Positions 63,600 to 64,000 of a stretch of 64,000 bases of DNA are shown here, piece after piece. The stretch lies in NCBI GenBank assembly GCA_011389555.1, contig JAABUD010000122.1, forward strand, positions 29,335 through 93,334, written 5' to 3'. The DNA comes from Desulfotignum sp. GTDB lineage: Bacteria > Desulfobacterota > Desulfobacteria > Desulfobacterales > Desulfobacteraceae. The position numbers and the translations under genes were made by a program. Position 1 is the first letter of the stretch. Each line of letters starts with the position of its first letter. The notes beneath the pieces are model-generated. The model did no database searches. It was given only the letters and a program-made list of their open reading frames with translations, and had not been told where the DNA came from.

Positions 63600-64000
63600 T
63601 TACCCACTTTGATACTCTTTGTGAATCTTTTCCAGCTCTCTGATTTCAACCTGCATCCGTTCTTCCCAAGTCCAGAATTTTGCGGCCAGTTTTTTTTGTT
63701 CCGCTTGAAATTTTTTCTTCTGTGCATCGTCTTTGAGCAGATCTGCCAGGTATCTGCCCAGGGTGTCGGTGTCTTCTTTCGGGGCCAGCAATGCATTGGT
63801 CCGGTGATCGAGCAGGTCGGATGTCGACGGATCGATAACTGAGACAACCGGGCAGCCGGCCCATGCCGCCTCATACAGAGGATTGCACCGGTTGGTGACA
63901 TCATTGGTGATCATGAACACATCCGCCAGGTTCATCAATGCCCAGATATCTTCATGGGCCACCGACCTGAACCAGATGACATCATCTGTCAGACCAAGTT
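63600..64000 (-). CDS. Glycosyltransferase, C-terminal fragment (5' end beyond window)
   Basis: The frame is open to the right edge; the ORF-track start is an internal GTG. About 133 residues are visible and match the C-terminal half of a GT4-type GT-B enzyme. After DIWALMNLADVFMITNDV comes a degenerate E-x7-E region (NPLYEAAWAGCPVVSVIDPSTSDLL), then the helical end (DTLGRYLADLLKDD...WEERMQVEIRELEKIH). The first acid of the usual motif is replaced (NRCNPLYEA). It is upstream in the same transcript as the lyase-like gene, two bases before it, so the polysaccharide operon extends beyond the window. Confidence 0.8.
   Translation of the reverse strand, partial: LGLTDDVIWFRSVAHEDIWALMNLADVFMITNDVTNRCNPLYEAAWAGCPVVSVIDPSTSDLLDHRTNALLAPKEDTDTLGRYLADLLKDDAQKKKFQAEQKKLAAKFWTWEERMQVEIRELEKIHKEYQSG

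Noticed and set aside
1-64000. CRISPR arrays, insertion sequences, prophage or integron signs
   Set aside because: No regularly spaced repeats, transposase, integrase or paired terminal repeats were seen on either strand.

Overview
The window looks like chromosomal DNA of a Desulfobacterota (former delta-proteobacterial) sulfate reducer of the Desulfobacteraceae type. The basis is the protein flavour, a GC content slightly above 50 % by eye, the parE-parC / secDF / topA arrangement, and a giant fused FAD/Fe-S oxidoreductase. This is an inference from memory; no database search was possible. No insertion sequence, prophage, CRISPR array, rRNA or replication origin is visible. No stretch longer than about 230 bases lacks a gene.

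Region 1 (1-13.7 kb, plus strand) is a housekeeping run. It holds the end of parE, parC, a membrane-bound lytic transglycosylase (mltF), RNase G (rng), a LysM-like membrane protein broken by a one-base deletion inside 18-bp repeats, yajC-secD-secF, dprA and topA. Region 2 (13.7-26.7 kb) holds efp (minus), guaA, a coiled-coil membrane protein and a 58-aa four-cysteine protein that the ORF track misses. It continues with a MltD-like transglycosylase (minus), a suhB-type phosphatase, and a tightly packed plus-strand operon rbgA - prc - AsmA-like - acyl-ACP thioesterase - recX that ends at a clear terminator.

Region 3 (26.7-38.4 kb) is about the cell envelope and stress. It holds a PpiD-like chaperone with an M16 peptidase, tRNA-Ala(GGC), a DegP/HtrA protease next to an OmpR-type two-component system, a small two-helix membrane protein, the ABC-F ATPase Uup and rsmE. 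Region 4 (38.4-46.3 kb, minus) looks like one operon prfC - serC - serA - FAD/Fe-S oxidoreductase - rsmE. The fused oxidoreductase beside serA may recycle D-2-hydroxyglutarate made by SerA.

Region 5 (46.5-64 kb, minus) is an exopolysaccharide locus that enters from beyond the right edge. In transcription order it encodes a glycosyltransferase (cut by the window), a secreted pectate-lyase-like beta-helix protein with nested domains, a PaaK/CapK-type adenylating enzyme, a CapA-like protein, an O-antigen ligase/polymerase-like protein and two GT4 glycosyltransferases. It continues with a type II toxin-antitoxin pair, an ATP-grasp ligase, a polysaccharide deacetylase, a second PaaK-like enzyme, a TIGR03790-like protein and a membrane-anchored EEP-fold phosphodiesterase. 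After a short gap come wecB and a VanZ-like protein, closed by a strong terminator. Glycan assembly, two adenylating enzymes, an ATP-grasp ligase and a lyase in one transcription unit suggest a modified (perhaps acylated or aminoacylated) exopolymer. This is the best candidate for an undescribed system here.
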